Shown: positions 6,014-8,487 of the stretch, piece after piece
Position numbering within the stretch: the stretch's first letter is position 1
How the letters are laid out: every line of letters starts with the position of its first letter
DNA from: CAYYNP01 sp964472545
Lineage (GTDB): Bacteria; Planctomycetota; Planctomycetia; Pirellulales; Thermoguttaceae
Direction: 5' to 3'
Assembly (NCBI GenBank): GCA_964472545.1
Contig: CAYYNP010000378.1
Span: forward strand, 1-8,487
DNA: 8,487 bases
Position numbers and translations under genes: made by a program
The notes under the pieces: model-generated
Seen by the model: only the letters and a program-made list of their open reading frames with translations
The model's database searches: none
Told to the model about the DNA's origin: nothing

Positions 6014-7207
6014 CTAGCGCTGCGGGATCTCGGCGATCCGTAGATTGCGAAACGACAGATCGGTCGTCGGGTCGTGGCCCTGGATTTGCAGCGTGCCGGG
6101 CTCGAGTCGCAGGCCGCGGCGGGGATTCGGATCGGGCGCCCGCGTGTCGGACCAGTCCGTCACCTGGTAGCCGTTGACCCAGGCGGCCACGTGCCGGTCG
6201 TCGGCGTGCAGGGTCATTTGAAACCAGGTGAAATCGTCGGCGACGACCTTTCGTGCGGCTTGACGGCGGAAGATGCCTCCGGTGCCGGCGTCCTGTGGCT
6301 TGGTGCGGTCGCCGTCGAGGTAGCCGTTTTGGATCTGGCATTCGTAGCCGTTCATGAATTCGCCGGGAATACAGCGGAAGAAGATGCCCGAGTTCAGCGC
6401 GTTGCCGTTGACGAACACCTCACACTGCAGCGTGAAGTCGGCGTATTGCCCGGCCGTCTCGAGCATCCCACGGCCGTTCTTGACGTTCATCGAGCCCTCG
6501 GGCGTTACGCTGAAGACGCTGACCGACTCGGGATGCGTCTTCCAGCCGGTGAGGTCTTCGCCGTTGAAGATCGGCTTTGTGCCCAACGGGCGGAGTTTGA
6601 TGTTGCGAAACTCGACCTTTCCGGAGTTCAACTGCAGGCCGATGTAGCCGCGTCCGGCCGGGCGGGGATCGGTGTAGTCGACCACCACACGGCCATCGAG
6701 CCGTACGACGAAACGGGCCCCATCGGCCGTCACGTCGAAGGTCTGCCAATCGGCCGAGTCGTGGTCGCCCTCGGCCCGTTGGCGCTGCACGAAGCTGCCG
6801 GTGGGGAAAGGGTTGTCGGCAGCGTCGGCGATGTTCAACTCATAGCACTTTGTCGTCACGTCGGTCGGCTTGGGGCTGGTTCGCAGGAAGATGCCGCTGT
6901 TGGTGCCCTTGGCGCTACGGAAGTCGGCCTTCAATTGGTAGTTGCCAAACTGGCTGCGGGTACACAACAGCCCCGGCTCGCCCTCGGAAACGGAGATCAC
7001 GCCGTCGGCCACCTTCCAGTTGGCCTCGGAGATCGGTTTCCAGCCGAAGAGGGTCTCGCCGTCGAAGAGCAGGACCCAGCCCTCGGCCAGTTCCTCCGCG
7101 GAGAGCGTGTTCGGCTCGGCAGCGGCGGCGAGTCCGCCGTGCGCCAGGCACGGCAGCAGTAGGCAGAGCAGGGCGTTTCGTGCGATGTGCAGCGACGGCA
7201 GATTCAT
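6014..7207 (-). CDS. Secreted protein with two tandem DUF1080 (3-keto-disaccharide hydrolase-type) domains
   Basis: The 397-residue protein carries a signal peptide (about 1-30, NALLCLLLPCLAHGGLAAAA). Domain 1 (about 41-206) starts WVLLFDGETLFGWKP and contains NSGIFLRT (103-110), YELNI (122-126), GYIGLQ (187-192) and FRNIKLRPL. Domain 2 (about 211-393) starts PIFNGEDLTGWKT and contains NSGIFFRC (272-279), YECQIQN (288-294), IQGHDPTTD (375-383) and FRNLRI. These paired motifs define the DUF1080 family (Pfam PF06439), a concanavalin-like fold expanded in planctomycetes and Bacteroidetes. Some members cleave 3-keto-glycosides, which gave the family its name. A periplasmic or surface role in carbohydrate breakdown is therefore likely; the substrate is unknown. 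The ATG at 7207 has AAGGA 6 nt upstream. No oxidoreductase or transporter partner gene is adjacent. Confidence 0.93.
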   Translation of the reverse strand: MNLPSLHIARNALLCLLLPCLAHGGLAAAAEPNTLSAEELAEGWVLLFDGETLFGWKPISEANWKVADGVISVSEGEPGLLCTRSQFGNYQLKADFRSAKGTNSGIFLRTSPKPTDVTTKCYELNIADAADNPFPTGSFVQRQRAEGDHDSADWQTFDVTADGARFVVRLDGRVVVDYTDPRPAGRGYIGLQLNSGKVEFRNIKLRPLGTKPIFNGEDLTGWKTHPESVSVFSVTPEGSMNVKNGRGMLETAGQYADFTLQCEVFVNGNALNSGIFFRCIPGEFMNGYECQIQNGYLDGDRTKPQDAGTGGIFRRQAARKVVADDFTWFQMTLHADDRHVAAWVNGYQVTDWSDTRAPDPNPRRGLRLEPGTLQIQGHDPTTDLSFRNLRIAEIPQR

Positions 7208-7254
7208 GGCATTTCCTTGTGCAAATCAGTGGGGGGCTGCCAGGGCGAGGTTCC

Positions 7255-7282
7255 AGCATAGTCAGTCCGCCGCCCGATGCAA
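7255..7282 (-). promoter_or_regulatory. Candidate housekeeping-type promoter of the DUF1080 gene
   Basis: On the - strand TTGCAT (7282-7277) and TATGCT (7260-7255) are 16 bp apart. The predicted start of transcription is about 40 nt before the ATG at 7207. The promoter lies outside the neighbouring palindromes. It was found by eye. Confidence 0.45.
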
Positions 7283-7305
7283 GCGACGCGCCGCTCGACT
7301 GGTGC

Positions 7306-7426
<121 letters not shown>

Positions 7427-7438
7427 ATCCCCGGGTGG

Positions 7439-7500
7439 CCCCGCCGCTTTTCCGCAGCAGGCGTCGTCACTTCTCTCGCATGGCCGGAAAAGCGTCGGGG
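7439..7500. repeat. Second inverted repeat in the 7208-7636 intergenic region
   Basis: The 16-bp arms CCCCGCCGCTTTTCCG (7439-7454) and CGGAAAAGCGTCGGGG (7485-7500) pair at 15 of 16 positions around a 30-nt loop. Confidence 0.6.
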
Positions 7501-7555
7501 TTGCGCAGCAACGAGAGGTGCCCGGCCCGGCGGTGCGCCTCTTGTGGCTTTGCCA

Positions 7556-7619
7556 CCCGGGCACTCTTGCGAACTATGCTTGTCTCAGTGGCAAGGTGCG
7601 CTCCGCAAGAGTGACCGGG
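7556..7619. repeat. Third inverted repeat, just downstream of the TerC gene
   Basis: The arms CCCGGGCACTCTTGCG (7556-7571) and CGCAAGAGTGACCGGG (7604-7619) pair at 15 of 16 positions with a 32-nt loop. A small GTGGC-TTT-GCCAC hairpin (7544-7556) abuts the left arm. The element starts 17 bp after the TerC stop. It could act as a transcription end, but it has no T-run, so it is not called a terminator. Confidence 0.6.
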
Positions 7620-7636
7620 CCACCCACGAGATTGAC

Positions 7637-8419
7637 CTATTCCGGATCGGCGTCGGTCTCTTCGTGCGACGTTAGCAGCACGGAGGCGACGATCGAGACG
7701 GTCAGCAGCACGCAGATCACCCCCAGCGACGCCCAGGGCGACACCAGGTGGCCTTCGCCGGCGTGCTTGAGCACGTACTGCCCGGCCGACTCACCGAAAA
7801 TGTTGCCCACGTGCTCGGCGAACGCCGTGCCGTGTTCCTTGGCCAGATACTCGGCGACCATCTTCAACCCCACGAATCCCAACACGGCGGCCAACCCGTA
7901 GTGCAGATAGCGGAACATATCGACCACGCCGGCCAACAGGAAGTAGAGCGCACGCAGGCCGAGAATGGCGAAGATATTCGATGTAAAGGCGATGAACCGG
8001 TTGTCGGTGATGCCGATAATCGCCGGCACGCTGTCGATCGCGAAGACCACGTCGGTGCTCTCGATCACCAGCAGCACCAGGAACATCGGCGTGATGCACA
8101 AGAGTCCGTTCTCGCGGACGAAAAAGTCGTGGCCGTGGACCCGGTGGTCGTCCTTGCTGACGCGGAAGAAGCGCCGGGCCGTCTTCAAGACGACGTTGTT
8201 CTCGGGATGGACGTCGGTGCCGCCGCCGTGCCGTGCCAGTTTGTAGGCCGTGTAGACCAGGAACCCGCCGAAGATCGGGGCCACGAACGAGAAACGCTGA
8301 AACAGTTCGATCCCGCCGAGGATGAACCCCAGCCGCATGATGATCGCGCCGAGAATCCCCCAAAACAGCACGCGGTACTGATATTTCATGGGGATCCGAA
8401 AGAAACGGAAGATCACCAC
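7637..8419 (-). CDS. TerC/Alx-family integral membrane protein, N-terminal part missing
   Basis: The TerC family (TerC, Alx, and the Bacillus MeeF/MeeY proteins) is linked to manganese efflux, metalation of exported proteins and tellurite resistance. Recognisable parts are the helix VIFRFFRIPMKYQYRVLFWG, the conserved motif VIESTDVVFAIDSVPAI (118-134, with family-conserved acidic residues), FIAFTSNIFAILGLRALYF (142-160), and further helices at about 173-188 and 231-249. A soluble His-rich loop lies between (about 63-100). Family members are usually about 300 residues or more, and the conserved LSVDN segment should directly precede IFVFVVIF. Here homology stops at codons for NIFVFVVIF (about 8434), and the sequence beyond is unrelated. 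The frame stays open to the window edge but contains no start codon before the GTG at 8419, which has no ribosome binding site. The gene is therefore either disrupted or truncated; 8419 is a nominal start. Confidence 0.85.
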   Translation of the reverse strand: MVIFRFFRIPMKYQYRVLFWGILGAIIMRLGFILGGIELFQRFSFVAPIFGGFLVYTAYKLARHGGGTDVHPENNVVLKTARRFFRVSKDDHRVHGHDFFVRENGLLCITPMFLVLLVIESTDVVFAIDSVPAIIGITDNRFIAFTSNIFAILGLRALYFLLAGVVDMFRYLHYGLAAVLGFVGLKMVAEYLAKEHGTAFAEHVGNIFGESAGQYVLKHAGEGHLVSPWASLGVICVLLTVSIVASVLLTSHEETDADPE

Positions 8420-8443
8420 GAAGACAAAGATGTTGGCTCTTCC

Positions 8444-8469
8444 GTTTCTAGGTGCAAACTCCTGGAAAC
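8444..8469. repeat. Short inverted repeat at the point where TerC homology is lost
   Basis: GTTTCTAGG (8444-8452) and CCTGGAAAC (8461-8469) form a 9-bp stem with one G-T pair and an 8-nt loop. It lies within the roughly 53 bp (8435-8487) that do not resemble TerC and may be part of an inserted or repeated element. Confidence 0.45.
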
Positions 8470-8487
8470 CTGCGAGCCAGCGTGACC

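Noticed and set aside
6074..7162. 362-codon open frame on the + strand
   Set aside because: It is antisense to the DUF1080 gene, whose motifs and signal peptide are unambiguous.
7748..8485. 245-codon open frame on the + strand
   Set aside because: It is the antisense shadow of the TerC gene; its Asp/Glu/His/Gln-rich translation is an artefact of the complementary membrane codons.

Overview
The window is GC-rich bacterial DNA with tightly packed genes. It most likely comes from a planctomycete (Planctomycetota, perhaps Pirellulales-like). This assignment is inferred from protein style: a secreted protein with two DUF1080 domains, an envelope protein matching the extracytoplasmic part of planctomycete polysaccharide co-polymerase/BY-kinases, an ECF sigma factor translationally coupled to a one-pass membrane protein, and a large compound palindromic repeat. 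No taxonomic marker is complete here.

Layout. On the + strand there are two genes: the 3' part of ispH (isoprenoid biosynthesis, cut by the left edge, 2-715) and an enolase-superfamily protein that has lost most of its catalytic residues (767-1822). A G-run-rich heptamer array lies between them. Everything else is on the - strand. Read in the direction of transcription, from right to left, it runs: a TerC-family membrane protein whose N-terminal part is absent (8419-7637); about 430 bp of nested inverted repeats without a credible gene (7636-7208); a secreted two-domain DUF1080 protein (7207-6014); then a probable three-gene unit made of a secreted protein with a charged C-terminal tail (5854-4532), an ECF sigma factor (4502-3840) and a single-pass membrane protein, probably the anti-sigma factor (3843-3115, ATGA overlap with the sigma gene); and finally a signal-peptide-bearing, coiled-coil, Wzz/GumC-like periplasmic protein (2975-1848). 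That last gene converges on the enolase-like gene, with 25 bp between the stop codons.

How the genes may work together. The sigma/anti-sigma pair with a secreted protein encoded just upstream looks like a cell-surface signalling module. An ECF-like promoter candidate precedes the secreted-protein gene, so the unit could be autoregulated. The Wzz-like protein lies just downstream of the anti-sigma gene but has its own candidate promoter and ribosome binding site, so its link to the regulon is only positional. ispH and the enolase-like gene may be co-transcribed through the G-rich array.

The most notable points are the degenerate active site of the enolase-like protein, the Wzz-like protein that stops where a second membrane helix would be expected, the nested inverted repeats at 7306-7619, and the abrupt loss of TerC homology about 53 bp from the right edge. 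No tRNA, rRNA, CRISPR array or transposase gene was seen.
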